Source: Gymnopus androsaceus JB14 (Eukaryota > Basidiomycota > Agaricomycetes > Agaricales > Omphalotaceae). From it: a stretch of DNA of 64,000 bases. The position numbers and the translations under genes are program-made. The DNA lies in NCBI GenBank assembly GCA_009733575.1, contig ML769580.1, positions 1-64,000 of the forward strand, in the 5' to 3' direction. Shown one piece after another: positions 45,449 to 57,700 of the stretch. Numbering within the stretch: the stretch's first letter is position 1; each line of letters opens with the position of its first letter. The notes beneath the pieces are model-generated. The model ran no database searches, was not told where the DNA came from, and saw only the letters and a list, made by a program, of their open reading frames with translations.

Positions 45449-45873
45449 TACTATATTAGCCCCTCTATTGCAGAAATTTTTAGGAGAGGTCACAAGGGGC
45501 TGCAAAGAATTAAGCACCCAACCAGAGGTTGGTTAGTTAGTCCAGCCATCAGGCCAGAAAAAAAAAAAGTTTGACACCCCTCCAAATTGGTGATTTGGGG
45601 CAGTTTTGAGACCTCTTTAGTCCATTGCACTTACCACCAGATGTCTGATTGAGCTCCTCCCTCTTGATTCCTCCATTTTTGGTAATTTTTACAGATGACA
45701 GTCATCTTTCTGTCACACCAGCCACATAGTGTTAGATGGTCCTGGGTTCCAACACTTCAGTGATAATCTTTTCTAAAAGGTATCCTTTCAAGATTCACAG
45801 TATATACAGTCCATGTGAAGCTTGGGATAGTCTGACTGGTAGCTCTGAGGCAGAAGGATACAACATCAGGAAA
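45449..45873. other. Repeat-derived spacer, no gene
   Basis: AAGGGGCTGCAAA near 45495 recurs inverted near 46336 (TTTGCAGCCCCTT), so 45.45-46.35 kb could be another decayed inverted-repeat element that received the CATCAGG MITE. A poly-A tract lies at 45560. Confidence 0.4.
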
Positions 45874-46217
45874 AATGGTCTGGGCCAAGGATAGCCTAGG
45901 TAGCCTAAGCCTCCTAGGTTACAGGGGCTGGACTTGGGATGGCCTAGGCAGCCTAGGCCTCCTAGGTTACCTAGGACTATCTCAGGCTGCCTGAGGTTTC
46001 CCCAGGGTTCTTCCAGGTTTCCTCAGGTTTCCTCAGGTTTTCTCAGGTTTCTCAGGTTTTCTCAGGTTTTCTCAGGTTTTCTCAGGTGACTCAGGTTGTC
46101 AAAAGTCCACCCCCTAATTCCTAGGTCATCCTAAAGGAACCTAGGCAACCTAGGTGTCTTTGAGTTACCTTGAGGTTAACTTCAGGCCATCCAAAGCCCA
46201 AACAGTTTTTCCTGATG
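45874..46217. mobile_element. MITE with CATCAGG ends, copy 2
   Basis: Nearly identical to 7628-7988 (344 bp here), with the same CCTAGG palindromes and TCAGGTTT array, the same inverted ends, and AA on both sides. It lacks a short CCTAGG-repeat segment present in copy 1. Confidence 0.88.
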
Positions 46218-46597
46218 AATATCTAATCTTTATTTACCATATTGGTGTGTGGGAATGCTTACATAGTTGGTTAGTCTGATCAAAAGTCTAGTTCCAAAAA
46301 GTTCAACCTGCAGTCAACTTTTTGAAAGTTTGCAGCCCCTTGAGAGGTCATGCTGTTTTGGATTGAGGTGCTGGGAATTCTGAGGAAAGTGGATGTGATT
46401 GCTAGTGTGTGGCTTGGGTCGGGATTGGGACATAAAATGGCCTCCCGTCCCGACCCGAGCAAAATTCCAATTCCCGACATGGCCGGGAACGGGTTTCCTG
46501 AATAAGTCGGGACCGGGATGTCCCGATAGCTTAGGTGCAGTGAAAGTTCGTTGAATCACTAACTATAATACTTTAACTAATATAAACAGTGCAGAAG

Positions 46598-48922
46598 CTA
46601 CAATAGCAGTTCATCATCATCAATGAAAACATCATCCTCAGCATTGTCCTTTGCCTTGCCCTTATCCCTGAGAAACTCTACCAGCTCCGCATTCAAAATG
46701 AAGTCCTGCCGCGACCAATCTCCAAAGCACATAAGTGCTCGGATAGTGTTTGCTCGAAGACGGTTGTGAAGGTGAGATATGAGAATACGGCCACGTGAGA
46801 AAGAACGCTCAACAACTACCGAAGACGCTGAAATCATGTTAGTAGTGATAGATATACAAACTGGTGGACACACCCATGGTTGTATGAATTGAGATAGCAA
46901 GCTTAGCTAGATTGGGATACACTTTCCTATTCATCAACCACCACACCAAAGGATCATTGGTTGGAACGCAGCTGTCGGCAAGGTAACGGTCAAGTTCGTC
47001 GGTCTCACTATCTGGCAAGTCTGTACTCGTTTGTGCGAACATCAGTGAGACAAATGAATTAACTGATTTTGAGGTCTATATTACCATACAATGCATAAGT
47101 GGCAAAGGAATTGGAATGATAAACAAAATACGCACGCTAGCTTCTTCAGTTTGAGGAGCAGCTGAAGATGGCACCATTGGTTTGAGCTGAGTCCATGCAT
47201 TCCATGTAACATGAACTGCATCCTGAATCCACTGCTCTTGCCAATTGAGTCGCCGGAAGTACGAGAGCTTAAAGGATGGGTGGAGAACTAGGCAATCGTT
47301 AGAAACATACTAGTAGATTCATAGTAGAATAAATCCACCCATGGCAATGCGATAGATATGCGAATCATCGGAAAGAGAATAATACTTGTTCAAGGTTTTT
47401 TTTCCAACCAAAAGTGCGTAACAAAGCGGCGTGCAAAGTTCCTTCTGTTCAATGATTCCAGTAGCAGAGGCTTCATTGATTGTGTCCATAGCAGGGATGA
47501 CAGCGGAGATGTTCAGGGAATTAGATGAAAAAAATTCAGTGGCGTCCTTGAGAATTTAATAACATATTAATGAGCAAACAGAGCTACAAAAGGAACAATT
47601 GCATACCTTCAATACTGACACAAGCCCTTCAACAGCTTCCCATTCATCATCAGTGAGAATATATTCTGCAAGACCATTTGACAAGCTATCTGTGAACTTT
47701 ATGACCAACTCCTTTAATTCAGAAAAGGCCTTCAACATGTCATATGTAGAATTCCAGCGGGTTGATACATCCCGAGGGAGTGTCCGGTTTTCAAAAGGTG
47801 TCGAGGCCGTGATTGTATGCCAACGAGGAAGAAGGAGAGTAGGCGAGTTGATGATTTTGAAAGATATTCAGTGAGTCTGTGAAGGGGAAGAAGAAACAAG
47901 CATGAGTCAACTGGCTACAAAGATTTACGGGTCTGTACCAATTCTTGATGAGAACCAATTGACCAAAAATTTCATTTATGGGAAATAATTCCAATTGGTA
48001 CAACCAATCAACTTTATTTCCCAAAACAGAAATTTGCGGTCAATTGGTTCTCATCAAGAATTGGTTCTGACCAATATTGTTGAATGAAGCGTACCTTAAT
48101 CAAAGCGCCATGGATGGGCTTGACACCAGTATTCCATTCCTGTCTTTCTTCTTCCGTCATCTCGTTCAGAACGTCAACAAACCCCTCAAGGTCGTCTCTT
48201 GTCTGCTCCCCATTCTCTTCGAGATCCTTTAGCTCTGCCTGGAGCTCTTCTATCTCGGTGTCCTGGGTAATTGTCTCTAATTCTTCAGCTTCATTAACCT
48301 GGCCATTTATTCTCTTCGACTCGAAGGGACGTAACACTCCTTTTGCAGTTAGGTTGATAGTGTGCACAAAGCATCAAACATGTGCTGCAAGTCCCGGAAA
48401 CGCAGGAAGAAGCTCGCTGAGCTTCCCAACCATTACAGTGTTGGCCGACACATTATCACAGGTGATGGATATAATCTTCAACGTTGGTATGTTATTTGAC
48501 TATATCTTTTATTTTACACGTAGACTCACTTTATCTTCAATCCCATATTCAACTAGCACTTTGCGCAAAGCTTCCGCCATATTATCACCAGAATGTGAAT
48601 GCGGGAGCTCCACAAAGTCAAGAAGGTGAGTCACCGTCTCTTTGGTTCCATCATTGTGCCTCCGTCCTCGACTTGTTGCAATGCTCATCCAAGCACGATG
48701 ATTAGGGGAGGTCCAACAATCTATTGCAATCGGAATTTTGCCATCATAATCCTGTTTAAATACGTGAGTAGGACGGTTTTTTTTTTTTTTGCGATTTTTG
48801 GTACTACTCACCTGTAACTCAGTGGCAATCTTTTGTTTTGTTTTCTCAAACAGATTTTTTACGTCTCTCGAAACAGTCTCCTTACTTGGCACGTATAGGT
48901 CTTGCCGGCCCTCTTTTTGCAG
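46598..48922 (-). pseudogene. hAT transposase, left-arm copy lacking its N-terminus
   Basis: The minus-strand copy starts mid-gene at a CTGCAAAAAGAGGG string and reads SKETVSRDVKNLFEKTKQK, IPIAIDCWTSPNHRAWMS, the helical insertion region RINGQVNEAEELETITQDTE, AEYILTDDEWEAVEGLV, and the dimerisation region SSVVVERSFSRGRILISHL, ending DDDELLL. It lacks the BED-finger start because the arm ends there, so it cannot make full transposase. Confidence 0.85.
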
Positions 48923-48938
48923 TTATGCAGTTGAAAAG

Positions 48939-51797
48939 ATTGCAAAACAAACAGTGCCAATTTATGCATTCTATCACTCTGTTCCCGACATTGAATTTGA
49001 CCAGAAGGGGAGCCCGAAATACACTGTGTATGCATGTTGTAACTGCCGTTCAAAACAAAAACAAGGTCTGAGTGGAACGGATGCTGCTTCGACAAGTCAG
49101 TACCAATTTACCAGTCCAATTTTATTACTCACATTTCGTAGGTGTACTCCATCGCCATGCCAAGAAATGCTGGGGTGACGAGGCCGTAAAAGCAGCACAA
49201 GATTCAAAGAATATATCAAGGGCTCGCGAGGCGGTACAAAAGTTTGGCTCAAAGAAGCAATCCATGCTAACAGCGGCACTTCGAACAGTGAAAGGGTGGA
49301 CTGAATCATTCTCCACCACCCCACCATCAAAAGAAAGTGTTCGGTACGTGCTGTGATCAAGATTAACCAATTAAAGTGGTTAAATTCCATGTAGTGTCGT
49401 AACTGCGCATTGGGTAGCGGAATGTGCACGACCATTTCGTGTCGTTCAGGACCGTGGTTATCGCTGGCTGCAAAAAGAGGGCTGGCCAGACCAATACGTG
49501 CCAAGTAAGGAGACTGTTTCGAGAGACGTAAAAAATCTGTTTGAGAAAACAAAACAAAAGATTGCCACTGAGTTACAGGTGAGTAGTACCAAAAATCACC
49601 AAAAAAAAAAAAAAACCATCCTACTCACGTATTTAAACAGGATTATGATGGCAAAATTCCAATTGCAATAGATTGTTGGACCTCCCCTAATCATTGTGCT
49701 TGGATGAGCATTGCGACAAGTCGAGTACGAAGGCGCGATGATGGAACCGAAGAGATGGTGACTCACCTTCTTGACTTCGTGGAGCTCCCGCATTCACATT
49801 CCGGTGATAATATGGCGGAAGCTTTGCGCAAAGTGCTAGTTGAATATGGGATTGAAGATAAAGTGAGTCTACGTGTAAAATAAAAGATATAGTCAAATAA
49901 CATACCAACGTTGAAGATTATATCCATCACCTGTGATAATGTGTCGGCCAACACTGTAATGGTTGGGAAGCTCAGCGAGCTTCTTCCTGCGTTTCCGGGA
50001 CTTGCAGCACATGTTTGATGCTTTGTGCACACTATCAACCTAACTGCAAAAGGAGTGTTACGTCCCTTCGAGTCGAAGAGAATAAATGGCCAAGTACACG
50101 AAGCTGAAGAATTAGAGACAATTGCCCAGGACACTGAGATAGAAGAGCTCCAGGCAGAGCTAAAGGATCTCGAAGAGAATGGGGAGCAGACAAGAGACGA
50201 CCTTGAGGGGTTTGTTGACGTTCTGAACGAGATGATGGAAGAAGAAAGACAGGAATGGAACGCTGGTGTCAAGCCCATCCGTGGCGCTTTGATTAAGGTA
50301 CGATTCATTCAACAATATTGGTCAGAACCAATTCTTGATGAGAACCAATTGACCGTAAATTTTTTCTATTTTGGGAAATAAAGTTGATTGGTTGTACCAA
50401 TTGGAATTATTTCCCATAAAGGAAATTTTTTGTCAATTGGTTCTCATCAAGAATTGGTACAGACCCGTAAATCTTTGTAGCCAGTTGACTCATGCTTGTT
50501 TCTTCTTCCCCTTCACAGACTTGCCGAATATCTTTCAAAATCATCAACTCGCCTACTCTCCTTCTTCCTTGTTGGCGTACAATCACGGCCTCGACACCTT
50601 TTGAAAACCAGACACTCCCTCGGGATGTATCAACCTGCTGGAATTCTACATACGACATGTTGAAGGCCTTTTCTGAATTAAAGGAGTTGGTCATAAAGTT
50701 CACAGATAGCTCGTCAAATGGTCTTGCAGAATATATTCTCACTGATGATGAATGGGAAGCTGTTGAAGGGCTTGTGCCGGTATTGAAGGTATGCAATTGT
50801 TCCTTTTGTAGCTCCGTTTGTTCATTAATATGTTATTAGATTCTCAAGGATGCCACTGAATTTTTTTCATCTAATTCCCCAAACATCTCCGCTGTCATCC
50901 CTGCTATGGACACAATCAATGAAGCCTTTGCTACTAGAATCATTGAACAGAAGGAACTTTGCACGCCGCTTTGTTACGCACTTTTGGTTGGAAAAAAAAC
51001 CTTGAACAAGTATTATTCTCTTTCCGATGATTCGCATATCTATCGCATTGCCATGGGTGCATTTATTCTACTACAAATCTACTAGTATGTTTCTAACGAT
51101 TGCCTAGTTCTCCAACCATCCTTTAAGCTCTCGTACTTCCAGCGACTCAATTGGCAAGAGCAGTGGATTCAGGATGCAGTTCATGTTACACGGAATGCAT
51201 GGACTCGGTTCAAACCAATGGCGCCATCTTCAGCTGCTCCTCAAACTGAAGAAGCTAGCGTACGTATTTTGTTTATCATTCTGATTCCTTCGCCGCTTAT
51301 GCATTGTATGGTAACATAGACCTCAAAATCAGTTAATTCATTTGTCTCACTGATGTTCGCACAAACGAGTACAGACTTGCCAGATAGTGAGACCGACGAA
51401 CTCGACCATTACCTTACCGACAGCTGCGTTCCAACCAATGATCCTTTGGCGTGGTGGTTGATGAATAGGAAAGTGTATCCCAATCTAGCTAAGCTCGCTA
51501 TCTCAATTCATACGACCATGGGTATGTCCACCAGTTTGTATATCTATCACTACTAACATGATTTCAGCGTCTTCGGTAGTTGTTGAGCGTTCTTTCTCAC
51601 GTGGCCGTATTCTCATATCTCACCTTCGCAACCGTCTTCGAGCAAACACTATCCAAGCACTTATGTGCTTTGGAGATTGGTCGCGGCAGGACTTCATTTT
51701 GAATGCGGAGCTGGTAGAGTTTCTCAGGGATAAGGGCAAGGCAAAGGACAATGTTGAGGACAATGTTTTCATTGATGATGATGAACTGCTATTGTAG
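48939..51797 (+). pseudogene. hAT transposase with BED-type zinc finger, right-arm copy
   Basis: The single-copy centre codes VPIYAFYHSVPDIEFDQKG, then KYTVYACCNCRSKQKQG and LHRHAKKCW, a BED-type zinc finger (C-x2-C ... H-x3-5-C). The right arm continues with HWVAECARPFRVVQDRGY, IPIAIDCWTSPNHCAWMS, CDNVSANTVMVGKL, FVHTINLTAKGVLRPFE, AEYILTDDEWEAVEGLV, and the C-terminal SSVVVERSFSRGRILISHL to TAG at 51795. Intron positions match the left arm. A TGA at the start of the FVHTINL exon and other changes suggest it is inactive, but damage is light. Confidence 0.8.
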
Positions 51798-51992
51798 CTT
51801 CTGCACTGTTTATATTAGTTAAAGTATCATAGTTAGCGATTCGACGAACTTTCACTGCACCTAAGTTATCGGGACATCCCGGTCCCGACTTATTCAGGAA
51901 ACCCGTTCCCGGCCATGTCGGGAACGGGAATTTGGCTCGGGTCGGGACGGGAGGCCATTTTATGTCCCGATCCCGACCCGAGCCACACACTA

Positions 51993-52261
51993 CATACAAC
52001 AGGTCTCCAAATCATGTAGATTTTAGTCTGTTACTGTTTTTCAGTCAGTGTAAGGTTCTATAAGGCTGTACTTGGTGTATAGAATCTATTTTACAGTAGA
52101 TGTATTACTTGTATGATATTTTTTCTTGACAAACACTGAGATTTTTCTATATGCATTGAGCCGGGGCCTGAGCCTGAGCCAGGCCCTAGCTGAGCCCCAG
52201 CTGTCATGTAGGGCTCAACATCTTGATCAGCCCTGGCCGGGGCTTTTGGGCTGGGCCCCAG
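51993..52261. other. Orphan hAT-like end joined to the WD40 region
   Basis: A GC-rich segment ends CAGCCAGTACATCACTA immediately before the WD40 reading frame resumes (GKRIVSGSYDKT). It looks like the right terminus of another hAT element (inverse TAGTGATGTACTGGCTG). I found no matching left end in the window. Confidence 0.4.
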
Positions 52262-52887
52262 CCAGTACATCACTAATGGCAAGAGGATAGTATCTGGATC
52301 TTATGATAAGACAATGTGCATTGGAATGCAGAGACTAGTAGAATGATCATTGGAGAGCCACTGCAAGGAAACACTGGTTCTGTGATATCAGTGGCGTTTT
52401 CACCAGATGGCAAGATGATTGTATCTGGAGCTGGTGATGACTCATGAGACAGTGTGCATTTGGAATGTAGAGACTGGAATGATGATTGGAGAGCCACTGC
52501 AAGGAAACACTGGTTCTGTGATATCAGTGGCCTTTTCACCAGATGGCAAGAGGATTGCATCTGGATGTATTGACAAAACAGTGTGCATTTGGAATGCAGA
52601 GACTGGAATTGTTGGAATTCGGTATCAGCTGGTCAAGCTGGATACGGCAACGGGACATCAGAGTCCCGCAATCGGGGTCCCGTCGATCGGTGATAGGGAT
52701 ATTGTATATATATTTTAATAGCATATGATTATCATAGAGTACTTATATAGGCTGTAACTACTTATGTATGGTACTCGTTTGCCTCCGGGCCCAAGAGAGG
52801 TCAAACGTTCAAATCAATCTATTTGCCTGCATCTTTATTTCCAATAGGAATGATCATTGGAGAGCCACTGCAAGGGCACACAGATGA

Positions 52888-52977
52888 CATCAGCAAAACC
52901 TGTATGGTTGATAAGGCATCTTAATACATTCTGGAGCACTCTGGAGTACATACAGGTTTTGCTGATGGACATCAGAT
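52888..52977. mobile_element. MITE with CATCAGC ends, copy 3 (90 bp)
   Basis: CATCAGCAAAACCTGTATG and its inverse flank a minimal element with GA on both sides. Removing it gives a continuous WD40 reading GHTDDIRSVSFSPDGK. Confidence 0.85.
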
Positions 52978-53359
52978 CTGTTTCCTTTTCACCAGATGGC
53001 AAGAAGATTGTATCTGGATCTGATGACCAGAGTGTGTGCATTTGGAATACTGAAACTCTGACCCACAGTGACATGTCTGAAAGCACATTTCTCTGTCATT
53101 CTGTCCTTGGCACCCTGAACATCATCTCACTCATGCTTATTCATCATTGCATGGAATTCATATTAACTCTGATGGATGGCTTTGTAGTACTGATTCCTCT
53201 CTGCTCCTGTGGATTCCCCCAGAGTATTGGTCAGGACTTATGCTCCCTCACATGCAGCTCTTAATGGCAAGATATAGTCCAATCTCTCTTGATCTCAGCA
53301 ATTTTGCTCATGGGAAGGATTGGGTGAAATGTTTCAAGGCCAAGGACCGTTCTTATTAA

Positions 53360-53580
53360 ATATCCTCTTGTTTGCTTCACCAATCAACGATCATGTGTGC
53401 TAGTTCTATGCTCCTCATCTATTTCTTGTTTTGTTAGTCAATTAATTTGGTATAAATCATTGGCAGAGTGGAATATTTGAATTAAGGGATAATTCAAACA
53501 AAACAATTATTGTATGTGCTGGTGATCATGCTGCATCAGAACTGTCCTCAGTTGATACTGAAATACCATTTGTCTCCTCC
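53360..53580. other. Spacer between the NACHT-WD40 gene and the duplicated DUF6534 region
   Basis: AT-rich, no gene seen. Paralogy with 25.76 kb starts at about 53580. Confidence 0.5.
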
Positions 53581-53818
53581 TTCCATTATGATGAACTATA
53601 CGAAATTTTACAGCGTAGTACATTCATGGCACAAATACATTTATGATTATCATTAGAGATGGATGATACCCAAACCATTGAAAATTCCTCAGAAATCGGT
53701 GTCTTTGCTTCGTATTGGACACTGGACTTTGAGGTTTGAAGCATGAAGTTGAAGCTTGAACATTTTTTAAACCATTGACTCGGCCTTTACCAATCCATTC
53801 GCGTGAGTTCAAATGCAC

Positions 53819-55977
53819 AGAGATGCTTGTTCACGGTAAAAACTCACCGAATTCGAGTCATGGTCTTCTCTTGGGCCTGTATACGATATCTGTCCCGAGC
53901 TTTCATGACTCTGTATCACATCCGTCTCGACCTTGATCTCGACGTGACTCTGCAAATTGTACAAACCGAGTCAGCTACCAAGTGTCCGCGAAGCACGCCA
54001 GAGCGACACACATACCAGATGCAAAGGTAGGGACCCTGTCCAAGCCCCACTCCGCCAACTTGTGCCTCGAAATCGTTCTGCTGCTGATTTATTCCAGACC
54101 GAGCGGTACTAGCATCCTCGTTGGACTTGAAACTACGGAATATCAGTCCACTGCCAATTCCTTTGAGCCCATGGCTATTGCCAGTTTGCAAAGGAATAGA
54201 AACGATTCCGCTCGTGCCGTTCATTTGCGTTTGGATCTTTTCACGGCGGTTGAGTGTGGCGAGGAGGGAGCTGAAGTACACTGTCAGTGTAAGGAGACAC
54301 AAGGACAGAAGGGAGCGAGATGGATTAGTTCGATTCAGGTTGACAGGGCGGAAGAGTCGACGTACGTTTGCTAAGCATGAAGAACGCTCCAGCATAAGCA
54401 AACGTTTCTTTCATTGTGAGCATCTGGCATGACCTCAATACCACGCCATTTGCGATACGCAGTGAATGGGATGAGAGAGCTCACCATAATCAAAGTAGCA
54501 ATAGCCACTACACTCGTCAAAAGCCCTGTAGTAACGGTATAGAGAATCAATGTGCTAATCACCGAGTTCGTCCTAGTAGAGCATGAGAAATCACAGGACG
54601 ACTGGGAGTGAAGAATGCTGTTGAACGTACCGTCTTATTCCAGACCGACTATTCCACAGTAACACGCATAAGAATCCAGCGAGGATCGAGTCGGCAACAC
54701 AGATGGAAATCAGAGTAGCATCCAGTTCTCCCTGTTAGATGTGAGTCCGAACTTGACAACTGAAGGAATAAATACATGAATCAAGAATACTTACGATGAG
54801 ATTGAGAGCCTGGAGGCCAGATTTGCCTACACTGATGGAACGGAAGTGCTCCGAGATGAGAACACATCATCGCAGACTAGTAGAAATACTTGGTACGCAC
54901 GTCTTTGATGTGCAGTCTAAAATTTCCGAGGTCAGTTTCACATTTCTCTGTCATTTCATTGAAGAAAAAGACTCACAGAGACCGGCGACTAGTGCACAAA
55001 TGACGGGAAACACCTATATAACAGGTTCCGTCGGTAATGAGGATACATCTCGCTCAGGGGAGACTCGGAGTGGATGGAACATACCGGTACAGCGGTCAAA
55101 ATCCAGTTTCTCTTGCTGACTTCATTGAAGTTGAACGTGTAAATACACGGCTTAAGCGGCGACTACTCACGTCTCCAGATTCGATAGCAATAAAATCTAG
55201 GGTAGACTATGTCAACCACCATACCCATGAGCTTGAAGAAGGAAATACATACCCTCGCACACCACTATCACTTAAACACTGAAAATTCCATGGAATATTA
55301 GGGTGTTGCTCGCAGAAAGAGACCAGAGCGAAAGCTCACCATCATAAACAGCGAGAACTAAACGAAACCATCGTCAAAATGGTTCAGATCATCACGGAGC
55401 AAGCTAGAAAAGATGTATGACCCACCGACAATGTCCTACAGCGTGATAATTAACGATTCATGACCTCACGAAAAGAAAGCGAATCGTTTGCTCACCATGG
55501 TACCTTGTTGATCAGTATGCTCAAGGGGTTGAGTATGGACTCTTCCGTGAGCTTACGCAGAGCGACTGCTACAAGAACGGCATGAAGAGTGTCCAAGATC
55601 CTATCGATAAATAGGATATAAACCATACTCAAATGGTTAAAAAGACGGCAAGCTTACCAAAGAACTAGAACCTGTAATGAAGTATGCCAAAGGTGAGAAC
55701 ATTGCATCGAACCAAATGTAGCAGGAAGTCGAACGAAGACTTACCAAAAGACGCGTACTTAAGGGGTCATTACCGGATCTCCGAAAGTAAACAAACGTTT
55801 GGTGCGTCGTTAGACCATAAAACCTGCGATACACGAAAGAAAGAGTCAGTCATGTCGCGACTCTGGAAGCTAGTCAACCACTCACACGCCTGCAAGGTAA
55901 CTCCCGGCGTACAGCCCATTGAGCGACTCTGTCAGCTTCGTAGCAAGATTGGGGTCTAAAGAAGTCAGGCCTGACAT
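53819..55977 (-). pseudogene. DUF6534-type multi-pass membrane protein, copy B
   Basis: Paralogue of 26158-28068 with the same start (MSGLTSLDPNLATKLTES at 55977), the same hydrophobic segments (YGLTTHQTFVYFRRSGND; RILDTLHAVLVAVALRKL; ISTLILYTVTTGLLTSVV) and the same tail. It keeps a ~220-bp segment (about 55270-55490) with an extra exon-like stretch absent from copy A, so B is closer to the ancestral gene. Function is unknown; the family is a large basidiomycete group of seven-segment membrane proteins. I did not find a clear disabling mutation, but the splice reading is not certain throughout. Confidence 0.65.
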
Positions 55978-56624
55978 CACTAGAGAGGGAATATTCAGGG
56001 AGTGCTTGAGATGCTGAAGGAGATGGGCCGGGCGTGCTTGACTCTTCCAAGACAGTCTTGTATTATATCCCATTCGGCCGCTCGGAAAGAACATTGCTTT
56101 TAGGTTGGTTTCACCATTCTATTAACGAAAAGATGGTGTCTTTGTTTATCATGATCCTACCAAAATATTAAAAAGTCGCATCATCCTCGGTGCGATTAGG
56201 GCGCTGTGATACACAAAGTTTTGACCGTACTGTTATGCAGGGCAAGAGATGTATTCACTCACACTGTCCGTAATAGCCCACTCAAAGTCAAGACTGATTT
56301 CACCAAGAAAAACACCAAGAAATGCTCGAGAAATGCTGTTTGTGGTGAGGAAGCAGAGGTTCGAGCTTTTGATCCGATCAAGGTTGGATTTACAGTAACT
56401 TCGGCTCATTGACCCGTGCATTTCTGATTCGTACCACTTGCTGGCCTGCCTCAACTGCTTCAACACCGCTGCGAGTTCTTGCACTACTCGCCACAATTCA
56501 CATCTGCATCTATTGTTCATCTAATACCGGTTCAGATCATGATATCTTCCATCTGCACGATCAGTTTCAGCCGAACTTACTCTAACCGCGAGTTCTTCAT
56601 CGCTTCCCTCTAGAACCTTCAGCG
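55978..56624. other. 5' flank of DUF6534 copy B and start region of the next gene
   Basis: 55978-56414 is paralogous to 28069-28517. Paralogy then ends (ACCCGTGC at 56414 is where the 9.4-kb element sits in the other copy). No gene in this stretch. Confidence 0.6.
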
Positions 56625-56902
56625 ATGTTATTCTATCCTATCCTCCTACCATGGCCAATTTTCCTTCACGCTATGGGTCTAACGACCCTCGGATGCACCA
56701 TGCTGCTCGCGAAACCTACTGCAAAAGCACCAGAAGACATCTCTACCCTCGGAATCGCGACGATTGCGCTCGGAATGTCATGTAAGTTATCCCTGCTGCA
56801 AACGAATCCCACTTGCTAAACGATCGTAGATATCTCCACTTCATAGATGCCCATGGAGGACAACCAGTTCCTTCACACGAGCGCTCCCGTTAGGGTTTTA
56901 AT
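56625..56902 (+). pseudogene. Small membrane protein, truncated by a LINE
   Basis: Exon 1 (56625-56781) reads MLFYPILLPWPIFLHAMGLT then GCTMLLAKPTA and TLGIATIALGMS, with two hydrophobic segments; a GTAAGT donor and a TAG acceptor join it to exon 2 (from about 56830) with MPMEDNQFLHTSAPVRVLIG. A TAG sits just before MPMED. Similar short two-exon membrane proteins occur in basidiomycetes, but I cannot name it. Homology ends where the LINE fragment begins at about 56903. Confidence 0.45.
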
Positions 56903-57700
56903 AGGCCGATGCTTTGGATCAAACTCAACTCAATGGGAGTAAAAGGTGACTGGCTTCGGATGATGTATGATAAAATGGGTTATGTGGTGAGAGTGGGAAG
57001 CTCATATTCGGAAGCATTCAGTTCAGATGTCGGTGTTCTAACAGGAAGTCCGAACTCACCGAACCTGTTCAATCTTGCAGTGGCTGATTTCAAGGTGGTG
57101 GAACACCCAGATGATGTGGTACTGCATGATAAAATAATCAATCACATTTTGCAAGCGGATGACACAGGAATGGCAACAACTGAAGCTTCGAGTATGCATT
57201 CAAAACTCTGTCAGTTTGAGATGTATGTGGCAAAGACTGGGTTTGCAGTCTCTGTACCTAAATGCTTGATGGCGGTCTTTGGGAAAAATCCAGATCCTGG
57301 TGCGGTATTCTTGATTCATGGCAAACCAATGCGGAAGGAAACAGAATTTAAGTACATGGGAGCATGGCATCAGACACCATTGCGTGGCAGTATGTACAAG
57401 AAGAATTATGAGGCTTATGCTGAGAAAGCAAAGAATATTGCTGGTGCAGTACTACATGCAAAGACTTTTGTTGGAAAGGACATTCCAGTTTGGGATATGC
57501 GCCAATTATACATTGGTCGGGTGGATCCTTACTTGATGAATGGTGCCAAATTCATTGCAGATACTGTCAAGAAGAACAGGGAGGTCTTGGAAGCAGTAAA
57601 ACACTACTTTTTGAGAAGAATGTTGTCCCTGCAAAGTCGCTCCTCACTTGCAGTTTTGTTCACTGAAACAGGTTTATTACCAATCAGATATAGGAGGATT
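56903..57700 (+). mobile_element. Non-LTR retrotransposon (LINE) reverse transcriptase fragment
   Basis: An open frame of 280 codons (56909-57751) carries RT motifs: LWIKLNSMGVKGDWLRMMYD, DVGVLTGSPNSPNLFNLAVA (the R-Q-G-x-P/S-P region with G-SPNSP), and ILQADDTGMAT in place of F/YADD, followed by GFAVSVPKCLMAVFG and EFKYMGAWH. The order and the thumb-like tail are those of LINE RTs. Both ends are truncated: no endonuclease, no poly-A. The last residues run into helical-bundle copy B. Confidence 0.85.

Larger units (their letters stand above)
46403..51992. mobile_element. Palindromic hAT element (two inverted transposase copies)
   Basis: TAGTGTGTGGCTTGGGTCGG at 46403 and its inverse ending 51992 are hAT-like ends. 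The left arm (46403-48922) and right arm (49467-51992) are near-identical inverse copies of about 2.52 kb; the 544-bp centre (48923-49466) is single-copy and holds the transposase N-terminus. The 8 bp outside the two ends do not match, so this is not a simple insertion. Confidence 0.88.
41150..53359 (+). pseudogene. NACHT-WD40 STAND (NLR-like) protein, split by many insertions
   Basis: STAND NTPases of this design are the fungal counterparts of NLR immune sensors: an NTPase switch plus a WD40 sensor. Pieces in order: EDTRVEIIADMLRWIHGPDG and the P-loop FLCGEAGTGKSTISY (41180-41300); QTIAYDLSSSFTKFRKG and Walker B IVIIIDALDECG (44532-44740); the basidiomycete post-NTPase block PVNTSVHDFLVDEK, LHFNTCDLESAYLMNSQV, LSYACHFWGSH (44770-45030); WD40 repeats (VAFSPDGKRIASGCIDKTV, CIWNAETG; SFSPDGKKIVSGSDDQSV) at 52262-53070; and the closing segment LLLWIPPEYWSGL then LDLSNFAHGKDW (53180-53330). 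A linker and early WD40 repeats are missing between 45.03 and 52.26 kb. Stops and shifts are present between insertions. Confidence 0.88.

Noticed and set aside
45560..45572. Poly-A tract as a LINE or processed-gene tail
   Set aside because: No coding or retroelement sequence lies upstream and there is no flanking duplication.
48084..48629. 181-codon ORF opposite the left hAT arm
   Set aside because: It is the antisense shadow of the transposase; the same ORF mirrors at 49763-50308.
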